From OCS116 sp051531935 (GTDB lineage: Bacteria > Pseudomonadota > Alphaproteobacteria > Rhizobiales > OSC116), in assembly GCA_051531935.1 (NCBI GenBank), contig JAOPTR010000001.1, positions 186,001-250,000 on the forward strand: a DNA stretch of 64,000 nucleotides. Direction: 5' to 3'. Every line of letters starts with the position of its first letter. Position 1 is the stretch's first letter. The translations under genes and the position numbers were made by a program. The notes beneath the pieces are model-generated. The model saw only the letters and a program-made list of their open reading frames with translations. It searched no databases and was not told where the DNA came from. Shown here in pieces: positions 1 to 7,539 of the stretch.

Positions 1-49
1 ACTAAAATTCAATAATTACAATGATATAAGTAATTATCTTAAAGCGTAT

Positions 50-694
50 CTATTCTTTAGCTACAGCCCCAATTGTAACCTCTTCACCGTCGATATCTAA
101 AATCACATCCATATCGATATTACGAGCGATTAGACCCGCATAGTAAACTTGCACATCGCGCGCATCAATGTCATCCGCATCAATCTCAGCAGCCAAAAGC
201 CCTGTTAGGTTAGGTGCAATTTTAGCAGCCTTACCTTTTGCTTTAAGTAAAAATGCCGCATTTTCAAGATCATCATCTACCGATACATCAATTGAACCAC
301 CGCGCGGGATGGTTGTCATGGCAATGAGAACTAAATTAAGTAATAACTTAACTTTATTCTTGCCCATTGTTGCCACTGGCGCTTGCCACGTTAGCGAGAT
401 CTTCTCTTTACCGATAAAAGCTTCGGTTACATATTTTGCATCCATTAGATCAATATGAGCGCCTGCACTGCCTGCCGCACCAAAAGCCAAACGCGCAAAC
501 TGCAATTTTGCTGATGCTTGCGTGGCTGATTTTTTGATCAGGTTCATGGCAAATTCTTTCATTTGCTCATCTTTTTCGTCTTCTAGCACTTCAAGACCGT
601 TAGCAATGGCGCCAACTGGGCTAATTACATCGTGGCATACGCGGCTACACAATAAAGCTGCGAGTTCTAACTCACTTAAATTTGTTTGGCTCAT
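50..694 (-). CDS. chpT: ChpT-type histidine phosphotransferase
   Basis: This 214-residue protein matches ChpT, the phosphotransferase that passes phosphate from the hybrid kinase CckA to CtrA and CpdR in the alphaproteobacterial cell cycle. The phosphorylatable histidine is His21 in the motif SRVCHDVISPVGAI. It sits in an N-terminal helical hairpin (about residues 5-75) and is followed by a degenerate kinase-like alpha/beta domain that lacks the usual ATP-binding boxes, as expected for this family. The length is normal for ChpT. The gene stands alone at the window edge, with a GAG-rich ribosome-binding region before the ATG. RcdA, another protein of the CtrA pathway, is encoded in the same window. 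The assignment is strong from the His motif and architecture. Confidence 0.88.
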   Translation of the reverse strand: MSQTNLSELELAALLCSRVCHDVISPVGAIANGLEVLEDEKDEQMKEFAMNLIKKSATQASAKLQFARLAFGAAGSAGAHIDLMDAKYVTEAFIGKEKISLTWQAPVATMGKNKVKLLLNLVLIAMTTIPRGGSIDVSVDDDLENAAFLLKAKGKAAKIAPNLTGLLAAEIDADDIDARDVQVYYAGLIARNIDMDVILDIDGEEVTIGAVAKE

Positions 695-845
695 ATCAAG
701 CTCCTCATTGAATTTCCTTGATATTTAATAGAAAAATACTTAACAAAATGCTGCTAAGGTCGTAACAAATTGATTTTTTTTGGTAACTCTATATTAAGAT
801 ATTTGTAAATGGCGTATCAGCTTGCCAAGATTTAAAGGATTTCAT

Positions 846-1655
846 GTGAACCAATATCTAAACCAGTTAGCCGAACTTAGCATTCAGGCTGGGCGTCAAA
901 TTATGGAAATCTACGCCAAGGATTTTGAAATTTACACCAAGCAAGATGAAAGCCCTGTTACCGAAGCTGACCAATTGGCAGAAGATATTATCATTAAAGG
1001 CCTTAAAAACATAACGCCCGAAATACCAATAATTGCCGAAGAAATGGCCAGTGAAGGCGCATTACCTCAATTATCGGCAACAACTGATGAAGCTTTTTAT
1101 TTGGTTGACCCGCTAGATGGCACCAAAGAGTTTATAAATAAACGCGATGCCTTTACTGTGAATATTGCATTGATTAAAAACCATAAGCCCGTAGTTGGTG
1201 TTATTTTCGCCCCTGCCTTAAACCTATTATTTTGTGCTGACGTTCAAAATAACATAGCTGTGAAATTTGAATTAAACGATGATTTTGACTTTATCAACCC
1301 ACGTAGCAAGCAAGATATTTCAACAGGTAATTTAACCATCAACCCTTTTAAAATATTAGCCAGCCGTTCTCATTTGAATGTTCAAACGGAAGATTATATC
1401 CAAAATTTAAAGGATAAGCATGGCGAAGTTGAAATTATCAATGTCGGTTCATCGTTAAAATTATGCTTATTGGCGGCGGGTGATGCTGATATTTACCCAC
1501 GTTTTGGCCCGACTATGGAATGGGACATTGCTGCAGGTCATGCAATTTTAGCCGCATCTGGCGGGCATATTGAAACTGAGAAGGGTGATGATTTCACCTA
1601 TGGTGATCAAGATAATGATTTTAAAAACGGCAATTTTATTGCTTATTCAAATTAG
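846..1655 (+). CDS. cysQ: 3'(2'),5'-bisphosphate nucleotidase, CysQ type
   Basis: This inositol-monophosphatase-fold phosphatase most likely hydrolyses 3'-phosphoadenosine 5'-phosphate, a by-product of sulfate assimilation. The metal-binding signature is visible: a Glu-Glu pair at about residues 65-66, VDPLDGTKEF at about 87-96, and a C-terminal WD pair near 226 followed by AAGHAIL. The GTKEF variant is typical of CysQ rather than SuhB, which has GTxNF. The longest frame opens with TTG at 822. GTG at 846 is preferred because AAAGGA lies just upstream, giving 269 residues. No sulfate-assimilation genes are adjacent. A second member of the fold, SuhB, lies near 50 kb. The substrate is inferred from family motifs. 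Confidence 0.85.
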   Translation: MNQYLNQLAELSIQAGRQIMEIYAKDFEIYTKQDESPVTEADQLAEDIIIKGLKNITPEIPIIAEEMASEGALPQLSATTDEAFYLVDPLDGTKEFINKRDAFTVNIALIKNHKPVVGVIFAPALNLLFCADVQNNIAVKFELNDDFDFINPRSKQDISTGNLTINPFKILASRSHLNVQTEDYIQNLKDKHGEVEIINVGSSLKLCLLAAGDADIYPRFGPTMEWDIAAGHAILAASGGHIETEKGDDFTYGDQDNDFKNGNFIAYSN

Positions 1656-1656
1656 C

Positions 1657-2382
1657 CTATCGCGCGTCTTTAAACTGTTTACCCGCTGCACTTAACCGCT
1701 GACGACTATCCAACCCACCTGACGGAGAATTGCCGACACTTAAATTAATATGTGCTGCTTTGGCTGCTGTTTCTGACGCATCGTCTGCATCTGTTTGATT
1801 TTTATCTTTTGACATTTTCGCATTTGCCAAAATATCAATAGGTTCCTTGGCCTTTGCAATTTGGTCAACCACAAAATTCTTATTAATTGAATAGACATTT
1901 AGGTCTAACCAATGGCTACGTGCTGACTTTACAAACTTGCTACGGCTTTGCTTCCAAATATCTAAATTCTTTTGAGAATGAAACAAATATAGGCGATTTT
2001 CGAACACATCACTATAGCGTGGGTCGGGTGACACCTGAACGCTAACGCTCATTTTTGTGGCATCAAAACCACCAAATTGCGGTGAGTATATGAGTGGAGA
2101 ATCGCGAAATGCTTTTAAATTTCCTTCATTTTCAAACCGCCATACGGCACCCGCCCAAAAATATTCGTAAACATCACTACCCTCAACACCACGCCCGCGA
2201 ATAAAGTAAGATATAGGGTCATACCCACCTAAGGCCACTCCTAAATTGGAATCCACCCAAAACACCGTTTCGATGGCTTGCACAATTGAAATTGCAGACA
2301 TTTGAAATAATGCCACAGTTGAAATTACGCATATTTTCAGTAGCTTACGGAATTTAATAATGTGTGTTTTAATTGAATTCAT
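1657..2382 (-). CDS. YHS-domain exported protein
   Basis: This is a predicted exported protein with a hydrophobic N-terminal segment (about residues 15-37, ending near VQA) followed by a YHS-like domain. The domain is recognised from GVALGGYDPISYF and a later YEYFWAGAVWRFENEGNL stretch ending in PQFGGF. Such domains occur in periplasmic proteins next to metal or redox genes, but their role is largely unknown. The C-terminal third is polar and low in complexity (KDKNQTDADDASE) and probably disordered. Several in-frame ATGs exist. The one at 2382 is favoured by AAGG eight bases upstream. Its stop falls two bases from that of the convergent cysQ, with no terminator visible between them. The function is not known. 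Confidence 0.7.
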   Translation of the reverse strand: MNSIKTHIIKFRKLLKICVISTVALFQMSAISIVQAIETVFWVDSNLGVALGGYDPISYFIRGRGVEGSDVYEYFWAGAVWRFENEGNLKAFRDSPLIYSPQFGGFDATKMSVSVQVSPDPRYSDVFENRLYLFHSQKNLDIWKQSRSKFVKSARSHWLDLNVYSINKNFVVDQIAKAKEPIDILANAKMSKDKNQTDADDASETAAKAAHINLSVGNSPSGGLDSRQRLSAAGKQFKDAR

Positions 2383-2496
2383 TTGCATCGCCTTATTTTC
2401 GCTCATATTTACGCGCACCATATAGTGGCAAAATTAAATGAAATTCTGGTTAATCTTTACCAATTTTCAACCATGAATGAATATGATTATAGACAA

Positions 2497-2511
2497 TTAA
2501 CAGCTGAGTAA
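2497..2511 (+). promoter_or_regulatory. CtrA-box-like site before eipA (one mismatch)
   Basis: The sequence TTAA-N7-GTAA differs by one base from the CtrA consensus TTAA-N7-TTAA and ends 11 bases before the eipA start codon. AT-rich DNA gives such near matches by chance, so support is weak. It is listed because eipA is a CtrA target in Brucella. Confidence 0.3.
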
Positions 2512-2522
2512 TCGAGGCCGAT

Positions 2523-3140
2523 ATGCTAAACAGACCATCAAATTCTATATTTTCAATGATGAAAATAGTTTCTATCCTTTCTATTTTAATGATCGGTACC
2601 GTGCCAAGCATGGCGGCAGACTTTGCCAATAGCCAACAAACTCGCGTTACCGAAAATGACAAATTTAAAGCCGATGAAATTATCAAAGCGGGTCATACTT
2701 TTTTTGGTGGTGCAAGTGCCAACATCGCATCGGTTGTTGAAAGCATGTTCTCTCAATCTGGCCGACCAAGCGCATATATAATTGGCGAAGAAGGTTCTGG
2801 TTCTTTGGTGATTGGTGCCAGATATGGTGAGGGTTACATATATTTCAAAGATGGCACTCGCTACAAGATATTCTGGCAGGGTCCATCAATTGGGTTTGAT
2901 TTTGGTGGCGACGCCTCTAAAACCATGGTTTTGGTTTATGGTGTTAGCAATCCTAATCAGCTGATTAATCGGTTTCCTGGTGTAGATGGCAGTGCTTATA
3001 TAATTGGTGGCCTTGGCATCACCTACCAGCAAAATGGCAACATTAACCTTGGCGTTATACGCACAGGTGTTGGCGCCCGTTTGGGTGTGAATGTGGGCTA
3101 TTTAAAATATTCTGCAGCGCCAGATTGGAACCCATTCTAA
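2523..3140 (+). CDS. eipA: EipA/DUF1134 cell-envelope protein
   Basis: This 205-residue exported protein carries the DUF1134 domain. The family member EipA of Brucella is a small beta-barrel periplasmic protein needed for envelope integrity. A signal peptide is visible (KIVSILSILMIGTVPSMA, ending about residue 31). The glycine-rich core follows, including GEEGSGSLVIGARYGEG, GPSIGFDFGGDASK and RTGVGARLGVNVGYLKY, the last close to the C terminus as in the family. The start at 2523 has GAGG six bases upstream. A CtrA-box-like sequence with one mismatch (TTAA-N7-GTAA, 2497-2511) lies directly upstream. CtrA control of eipA is described in Brucella, so the box deserves notice. The family assignment is confident; the exact role is inferred from homologues. 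Confidence 0.85.
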   Translation: MLNRPSNSIFSMMKIVSILSILMIGTVPSMAADFANSQQTRVTENDKFKADEIIKAGHTFFGGASANIASVVESMFSQSGRPSAYIIGEEGSGSLVIGARYGEGYIYFKDGTRYKIFWQGPSIGFDFGGDASKTMVLVYGVSNPNQLINRFPGVDGSAYIIGGLGITYQQNGNINLGVIRTGVGARLGVNVGYLKYSAAPDWNPF

Positions 3141-3210
3141 CCTCACGTCATATAGTACCAGTTTTAGTGTTTTAGGGTTAACCTGAATATACCCATATTT
3201 TCTGCACCTT

Positions 3211-3256
3211 ACGGCACCCGCAACTCTGCGGCCTGCCGTTTGAGCGCGGAGCGGCA
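3211..3256 (+). promoter_or_regulatory. GC-rich alternative hairpins between eipA and the next gene
   Basis: An island of GC-rich sequence sits in otherwise AT-rich intergenic DNA. ACGGCA (3211-3216) with CCGCA can pair with TGCGG and TGCCGT (3234-3239), giving a strong nested hairpin. The same TGCCG can instead pair with CGGCA at 3252-3256. No T-tract follows, so a simple terminator is not supported. It could be a structured leader of the gene starting at 3342, a transcript-end stabiliser of eipA, or a repeat element. Confidence 0.4.
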
Positions 3257-3341
3257 CCAAATGACAAATATTTGATTTGGATTTCACAAACATTTATGTT
3301 TAATATAAGCTCTACTTTTATTTAATATTTATGGATCTACC

Positions 3342-4223
3342 ATGTCTGCTCAGGCATTAATTTATATAAGCTTAGGTTTTTTTGCCGCAAGTTTAATGGC
3401 AATAATACTCAGCAAATTTGTATTTCGCAGTGCTTTTAAAAAAGCTGCGAAACAATATCGCGGCCAAATACCTGTAAACCAAGCGCAAATGAATGCCGAG
3501 CGTGACCGCTTGCGTGCAGAATTTGCAGTGAACCTTAACAAGCTTGAATATAAAGTGGCTGCCATGCAGCAAAGCGAGTTGAGCCTAAAGATTGAAGCCA
3601 CCAAAGCAACTGAACATAAGCAACGTATGACCGAAAGCCTGAACAGCTATATTAAAAAAGCTGTGAGATGGGAAGTGGCACACGAACATAGCCAAAGCAT
3701 TATTAATGTTTTAAAGCAGAAGCTCCAAACACAAACTCATGATATTGACGCCTCAAATTTAGATGGTGAAAATGCGGCACTTAAAAATGAGTTGGTTTTG
3801 CAAGCCACTGAACTGGAAGCTGTGAAAAAGAACAATATTATTTACGAAGCCAAGATTTCGGAAATTTCGACACAGATGTTGTTTTTGAGCCAAGAATTAT
3901 TTGCTAAGAAAATAAGCCTTGATTTATCTGAGCGGTCAATTGACAAATATAAAGACAAGTTGCTCACTCAAAAACTACAAATGCGCGATGCTTCGCTTAA
4001 AGACAAAGCGCTTTATGCAGTTAAAAGCAAACTTGATGGCACAGCGAGCCTAGATTTAGAAAGTGCAAAAACTACATCTAAAATTGCAACATTACCAGGT
4101 TTGGCAGCTACATTAGTTCAGAAAAATGAGCCACCTAAATTAGTACATACCACGCCTAAAGCCAAAGCCGCAACTGGACTGCGTGATAGAATGAACAGCA
4201 TTGCTAACGGCACTGATGATTGA
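3342..4223 (+). CDS. Membrane-anchored coiled-coil protein of unknown function
   Basis: I do not recognise a named family for this 293-residue protein. One N-terminal transmembrane segment (about residues 5-27, IYISLGFFAASLMAIIL) is followed by a basic stretch and then long helical, Gln/Glu/Lys-rich sequence (about 45-225) with the heptad character of a coiled coil. The C terminus (about 245-293) is Pro/Lys/Thr-rich and probably disordered. Proteins of this shape (single anchor, cytoplasmic coiled coil) often scaffold envelope or division complexes, but nothing here shows that. It is transcribed alone, with the GC-rich hairpin region upstream. Codon use looks like that of its neighbours and the frame is uninterrupted, so it is a real gene. 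Confidence 0.65.
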   Translation: MSAQALIYISLGFFAASLMAIILSKFVFRSAFKKAAKQYRGQIPVNQAQMNAERDRLRAEFAVNLNKLEYKVAAMQQSELSLKIEATKATEHKQRMTESLNSYIKKAVRWEVAHEHSQSIINVLKQKLQTQTHDIDASNLDGENAALKNELVLQATELEAVKKNNIIYEAKISEISTQMLFLSQELFAKKISLDLSERSIDKYKDKLLTQKLQMRDASLKDKALYAVKSKLDGTASLDLESAKTTSKIATLPGLAATLVQKNEPPKLVHTTPKAKAATGLRDRMNSIANGTDD

Positions 4224-4266
4224 AATGTCACTGAAGATTATTTGTTAGAGTTTATGCTCTAGTCAA

Positions 4267-4635
4267 TCATTCACCCAGAATAAAGCGCCCAACCTCATTG
4301 CCATTTGTCGCTGACAATATGATGATTAAATTCTCTTGGTTCGCTTGGTCTTTTACATAAACCATGATGCGGTAATTTTCATACTCTACCTGAGAAATAT
4401 TTTGAGTTGGGCTGAGTTTAACATGAAAATCGGCGAACTTCTTACCCGCGGGCACAGCGACCATTTTTTCGATTTCAACACCATTTTTTGTGGTTTTTTT
4501 GCCATCGAAACCAACAATAAGCCCATAGCCGATCGCGATAATCATACCGACAATGGCAATGCCTAAACCATAAATAATTGCATATAGCCATTTAGGTGGT
4601 TTCTTTACTGGGAATATTTGTTCATTTTCTTGCAT
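4267..4635 (-). CDS. Small single-span membrane protein, possibly DUF6476
   Basis: This 122-residue protein has a short cytoplasmic N terminus, one transmembrane helix (about residues 17-42, LYAIIYGLGIAIVGMIIAIGYG) and a small C-terminal domain with predicted beta strands. A well-placed GGAG lies upstream of the ATG. It is divergent from rluD and close to rpoH, an arrangement I associate with the alphaproteobacterial DUF6476 family; that family name is from memory and is tentative. The C-terminal residues VYVKDQANQENLIIILSA resemble a small periplasmic fold. No function can be assigned. Confidence 0.6.
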   Translation of the reverse strand: MQENEQIFPVKKPPKWLYAIIYGLGIAIVGMIIAIGYGLIVGFDGKKTTKNGVEIEKMVAVPAGKKFADFHVKLSPTQNISQVEYENYRIMVYVKDQANQENLIIILSATNGNEVGRFILGE

Positions 4636-4674
4636 TTAACTTGCTCCGAAGGCTTGCATGTGCAACATGGCGTT

Positions 4675-5670
4675 ATGGACGCACTTGTAACAGAAAATAA
4701 ACATATTGGGAAACGCTTAGATGTGGTTTTGGCACAAGAATTTGATGCCCTTAGCCGCTCGCGCCTCAAAGACCTTATCAAAACAGGGCAGGTTTCGATT
4801 AATGATCGGCCTATTACCAAGCCCAACCATCGCATAGAGCGAGAAGATGTGGTTTCAATTAAAATTCCTGATCTTGTTGACCCGGATCCTGAGCCTGAAA
4901 ATATTCCGCTTGAGATTGTCTATGAAGATGATGATCTGATTGTGATTAATAAATCTGCCAATATGGTGGTTCACCCTGCCCCTGGTAACTGGAGCGGCAC
5001 ATTAGTCAACGCATTGCTTCACCATTGTGGCGATAGCCTATCGGGCATTAATGGTGTTAAGCGGCCGGGCATTGTGCATCGGCTCGACAAAGAAACATCT
5101 GGCCTTATGGTGGTAGCAAAGAATGATGCCACACATAAAGGTCTTGCAGCTCAATTTGCGGACCATGGACGTACGAACAATTTAGAACGTACTTACCAAG
5201 CCATCATTTGGAGCAACCCGCCTAAATCTTCTGGCACGGTAACAACGCGCATTGGCCGCTCGCCAAATAACCGCATTAAAATGGCTGTGCTTAAAAACCC
5301 GCAAATGGGCCGTCATTCGGTTACCCATTACACAATTGTTAAAGAGTTGGGCAAGCAAGATAAAAATGGCAGCCCCGTTGCAAGCCTTATTGAATGCCGA
5401 TTAGAAACAGGCCGCACCCACCAAATACGGGTGCATATGGCACATATTGGCTGCCCATTATTGGGTGATCCAATTTATGGCACAGCGTTTCAAACCCGTG
5501 CAAATAAGCTAACAGAAATTGCAAATGATGCATTAACTTCGCTTAACCGACAGGCATTACATGCCAAAATGCTTGGCTTTGACCACCCAATTACGGGTGA
5601 ACATTTGAAATTTGAGAATGATTTGCCGAAAGATATGTACGCATTGCAAATTGCTATTGAAAAAAAATGA
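4675..5670 (+). CDS. rluD: 23S rRNA pseudouridine synthase, RluD/RluA family
   Basis: This is an RluA-family pseudouridine synthase of 331 residues. An N-terminal S4 RNA-binding domain (about 10-65, GKRLDVVLAQEF to SINDRPITKP) precedes the catalytic domain. The signature HRLDKETSG is at 135-143, with catalytic Asp138. The S4 domain and length fit RluD, which modifies helix 69 of 23S rRNA and supports 50S assembly. The longest frame starts at 4618 inside the divergent gene. The ATG at 4675 fits the family N terminus better, although its ribosome-binding site is weak. It lies just upstream of rpoH in the same direction. RluD rather than RluC is inferred from overall pattern. Confidence 0.87.
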   Translation: MDALVTENKHIGKRLDVVLAQEFDALSRSRLKDLIKTGQVSINDRPITKPNHRIEREDVVSIKIPDLVDPDPEPENIPLEIVYEDDDLIVINKSANMVVHPAPGNWSGTLVNALLHHCGDSLSGINGVKRPGIVHRLDKETSGLMVVAKNDATHKGLAAQFADHGRTNNLERTYQAIIWSNPPKSSGTVTTRIGRSPNNRIKMAVLKNPQMGRHSVTHYTIVKELGKQDKNGSPVASLIECRLETGRTHQIRVHMAHIGCPLLGDPIYGTAFQTRANKLTEIANDALTSLNRQALHAKMLGFDHPITGEHLKFENDLPKDMYALQIAIEKK

Positions 5671-5759
5671 CGTCGCCTCTTTAAAACCACATTAATAGGC
5701 ACTATATTAAGTTAGTCGATGCTTTTAAGGTCGACAGGCAACAAGGTGACAAGAGTAAT

Positions 5760-6638
5760 ATGGCTAAAAGTAATTTACCAATCATTTCGAGTGAAGCTGG
5801 ACTTTCGCGTTATTTAAGCGAAATTCGTAAATTTCCGCTATTAAAGCCCGAAGAAGAATATATGTTGGGCAAGCGTTTTAAAGAACATGAAGACCCACAA
5901 GCCGCCAAAAAACTTGTGACCAGCCATTTGCGTTTAGTGGCCAAAATTGCCATGGGCTATAGAGGCTACGGATTGCCAATTGCTGAAGTGATTTCAGAAG
6001 GTAATGTTGGTCTTATGCAGGCTGTGAAGAAATTTGAACCCGATAAAGGTTTTAGACTAGCAACCTACGCCATGTGGTGGATTAAAGCCTCTATCCAAGA
6101 ATATGTATTACGTACATGGTCATTGGTGAAAATGGGTACGACCTCTAGCCAAAAGAAATTATTTTTTAATTTACGCCGCATTAAAGGCCAAATTAAAGCC
6201 TTGGAAGATGGCGATATGCGCCCTGACCAAGTGAAGCTAATTGCCGAAAAGTTAAACGTTCCTGAAGTTGATGTTATATCTATGAACCGCCGCCTATCTG
6301 GCGATGCTTCATTGAACGTGCCAATTTCTGCCGACAATGGCGGCGGTGAATGGCAGGACTGGCTGACAGATGACGAAGCCGTTGACCAAGAAACCGCTTT
6401 GGCTGAAAAACAAGAAATGAGCGAGCGCCACAAAATGCTATTGGTGGCAATGGAAGATTTAAACGAACGTGAGCAAGCTATTTTTAAAGCCCGTCGTTTA
6501 ACTGACAAAGCCATTACGCTTGAAGAATTAAGCCAAGAATATGGTGTAAGCCGTGAGCGCATTCGACAAATTGAAGTGCGGGCATTTGAAAAAGTGCAAG
6601 ACGCAATGAAAAAAATGGCTTTAGAAGCCAAAATATAA
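5760..6638 (+). CDS. rpoH: RNA polymerase heat-shock sigma factor RpoH (sigma-32)
   Basis: This is a 292-residue sigma-70-family factor. Region 2 contains the core-binding and -10-reading helices (HLRLVAKIAMGYRGYGLPIAEVISEGNVGLM, split here only for description, about 57-86, and the aromatic run YAMWWIKASIQEY). The RpoH box QKKLFFNLRR at 131-140 is diagnostic of sigma-32. Region 4 ends with a helix-turn-helix (LSQEYGVSRERIRQIEVRAF). It directs transcription of chaperone and protease genes such as ftsH, which is also in this window. The gene follows rluD in the same direction and ends in a strong terminator. Many alphaproteobacteria carry several RpoH paralogues; I cannot tell which this is. 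Confidence 0.93.
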   Translation: MAKSNLPIISSEAGLSRYLSEIRKFPLLKPEEEYMLGKRFKEHEDPQAAKKLVTSHLRLVAKIAMGYRGYGLPIAEVISEGNVGLMQAVKKFEPDKGFRLATYAMWWIKASIQEYVLRTWSLVKMGTTSSQKKLFFNLRRIKGQIKALEDGDMRPDQVKLIAEKLNVPEVDVISMNRRLSGDASLNVPISADNGGGEWQDWLTDDEAVDQETALAEKQEMSERHKMLLVAMEDLNEREQAIFKARRLTDKAITLEELSQEYGVSRERIRQIEVRAFEKVQDAMKKMALEAKI

Positions 6639-6642
6639 TGAT

Positions 6643-6673
6643 TAGGCAGCCCTATTTAAAGGCTGCCTTTTTT
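6643..6673 (+). terminator. Rho-independent terminator after rpoH
   Basis: AGGCAGCC pairs with GGCTGCCT across an AT loop and is followed by a T-run. It may also serve the convergent minus-strand gene that ends at 6676. Confidence 0.85.
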
Positions 6674-6675
6674 AT

Positions 6676-7056
6676 TTATGCATGATCTAGTTCAGCGAAT
6701 ACATCTTTAGCCGCGCGTAAACCATTAATGGCTGCGGGCATACCGCCATATAGGTTCATCTGATAGATAATCTCCACCACTTCTTTGCGATTTGCGCCTG
6801 CTTTTAGCGCATGTATAATGTTGATTTTAAGTTGGGGTGCGGTTTGACCACCCATGGCTGTTAACGCGGCAACAGTTGCCAATTGGCGGATTTTCAAATC
6901 CACACCTTCGCGGCTATAAATATCTCCATAAGCGGTGTTAATTAAGTTTTCGGCAAAATCTGGCACCAACTCATTCCAGTCGTCACTCAGAAATTCAAGC
7001 AAATTGGGGTTAATGAGTTCAACTATTTTCTGCGCTTTTGTCTCGCGGTTTGTCAC
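6676..7056 (-). CDS. Carboxymuconolactone decarboxylase (AhpD-like fold) protein
   Basis: This protein of about 126 residues belongs to the carboxymuconolactone-decarboxylase/AhpD-like superfamily. The family pattern is seen in DLKIRQLATVAALTAMGG, then HALKAGANRKEVVEII and a helical C terminus MNLYGGMPAAINGLRA. The CxxC pair of redox-active AhpD proteins is absent, so peroxidase activity is unlikely. The longest frame starts at 7101, but GTG at 7056 has AAGGA eight bases upstream and gives a family-like N terminus. The gene overlaps the 3' end of the upstream MerR gene by 38 bases, which implies translational coupling and control by that regulator. The substrate is unknown. Confidence 0.78.
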   Translation of the reverse strand: MTNRETKAQKIVELINPNLLEFLSDDWNELVPDFAENLINTAYGDIYSREGVDLKIRQLATVAALTAMGGQTAPQLKINIIHALKAGANRKEVVEIIYQMNLYGGMPAAINGLRAAKDVFAELDHA

Positions 7057-7417
7057 TATTATATTCCTTGATAAGTTGGTTATATATAGTGATTTTTTCA
7101 TCTAATAATTTGTCACATTCCTGCAAAATCGCTAGCTGTTCGGCAACTTTTTTACGTTGCTGCATGAGCATTTCCTGCCGTTCCTCATATGAAACGCCAC
7201 CCAAATTTCTGAGGTTGGAATATGTCACCATTTGAGCAACTGTCATGCCAGTAGATTTAAGCTGAACTAAGAATTTTAGCCAGTTCAATTCATCTTCATC
7301 AAACACTCTGCGGCCTCCAGCATCACGATAAGGTGGTTTTAACAACCCTACCTTTTCGTAATATCTGATGGTATCCACCGACAGGCCAGAAAGTTTTGCA
7401 AATGCGCCAATTTTCAT
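7019..7417 (-). CDS. MerR-family transcriptional regulator
   Basis: This MerR-type regulator of about 132 residues starts MKIGAFAKLSG, the typical opening of the N-terminal winged helix (HTH about residues 1-25, RYYEKVGLLKPP next). A dimerisation coiled coil occupies about 75-120 (MLMQQRKKVAEQLAILQECDK). Two cysteines or a metal-binding tail are not evident, so it is not clearly a metal sensor. The sequence resembles small-molecule or aldehyde-responsive members. Its own promoter (7460-7490) has the long spacer and palindrome characteristic of MerR-controlled promoters, so autoregulation together with the downstream decarboxylase-like gene is likely. The start was moved from 7450 to 7417 to match the family N terminus. 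Confidence 0.85.
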   Translation of the reverse strand: MKIGAFAKLSGLSVDTIRYYEKVGLLKPPYRDAGGRRVFDEDELNWLKFLVQLKSTGMTVAQMVTYSNLRNLGGVSYEERQEMLMQQRKKVAEQLAILQECDKLLDEKITIYNQLIKEYNSDKPRDKSAENS

Positions 7418-7459
7418 AAATGTCTCAAAGTCATTAGATTTATCAATCACTATGATAGC

Positions 7460-7490
7460 AACATAATTGCTGGAGTATACTCTAGGTCAA
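7460..7490 (-). promoter_or_regulatory. MerR-type promoter with palindromic operator
   Basis: On the minus strand TTGACC (-35, 7490-7485) and TATGTT (-10, 7465-7460) are separated by 19 bases. The spacer region contains the near-perfect palindrome CTAGAGTATACTCCAG (7485-7470). A 19-20 bp spacer with a dyad between the boxes is the hallmark of MerR-family targets, and the site lies directly before the MerR gene. Confidence 0.8.
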
Positions 7491-7539
7491 ACGTTATTTT
7501 GGACTATTTTATAAACCTCGATCGTTAGCAGACGCCGTG

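Noticed and set aside
2450..2686. 78-codon minus-strand frame overlapping the eipA start
   Set aside because: It is antisense to the eipA signal peptide and has no family similarity.
6065..6631. 188-codon minus-strand frame inside rpoH
   Set aside because: Antisense to a certain rpoH gene, with a serine-rich and improbable translation.
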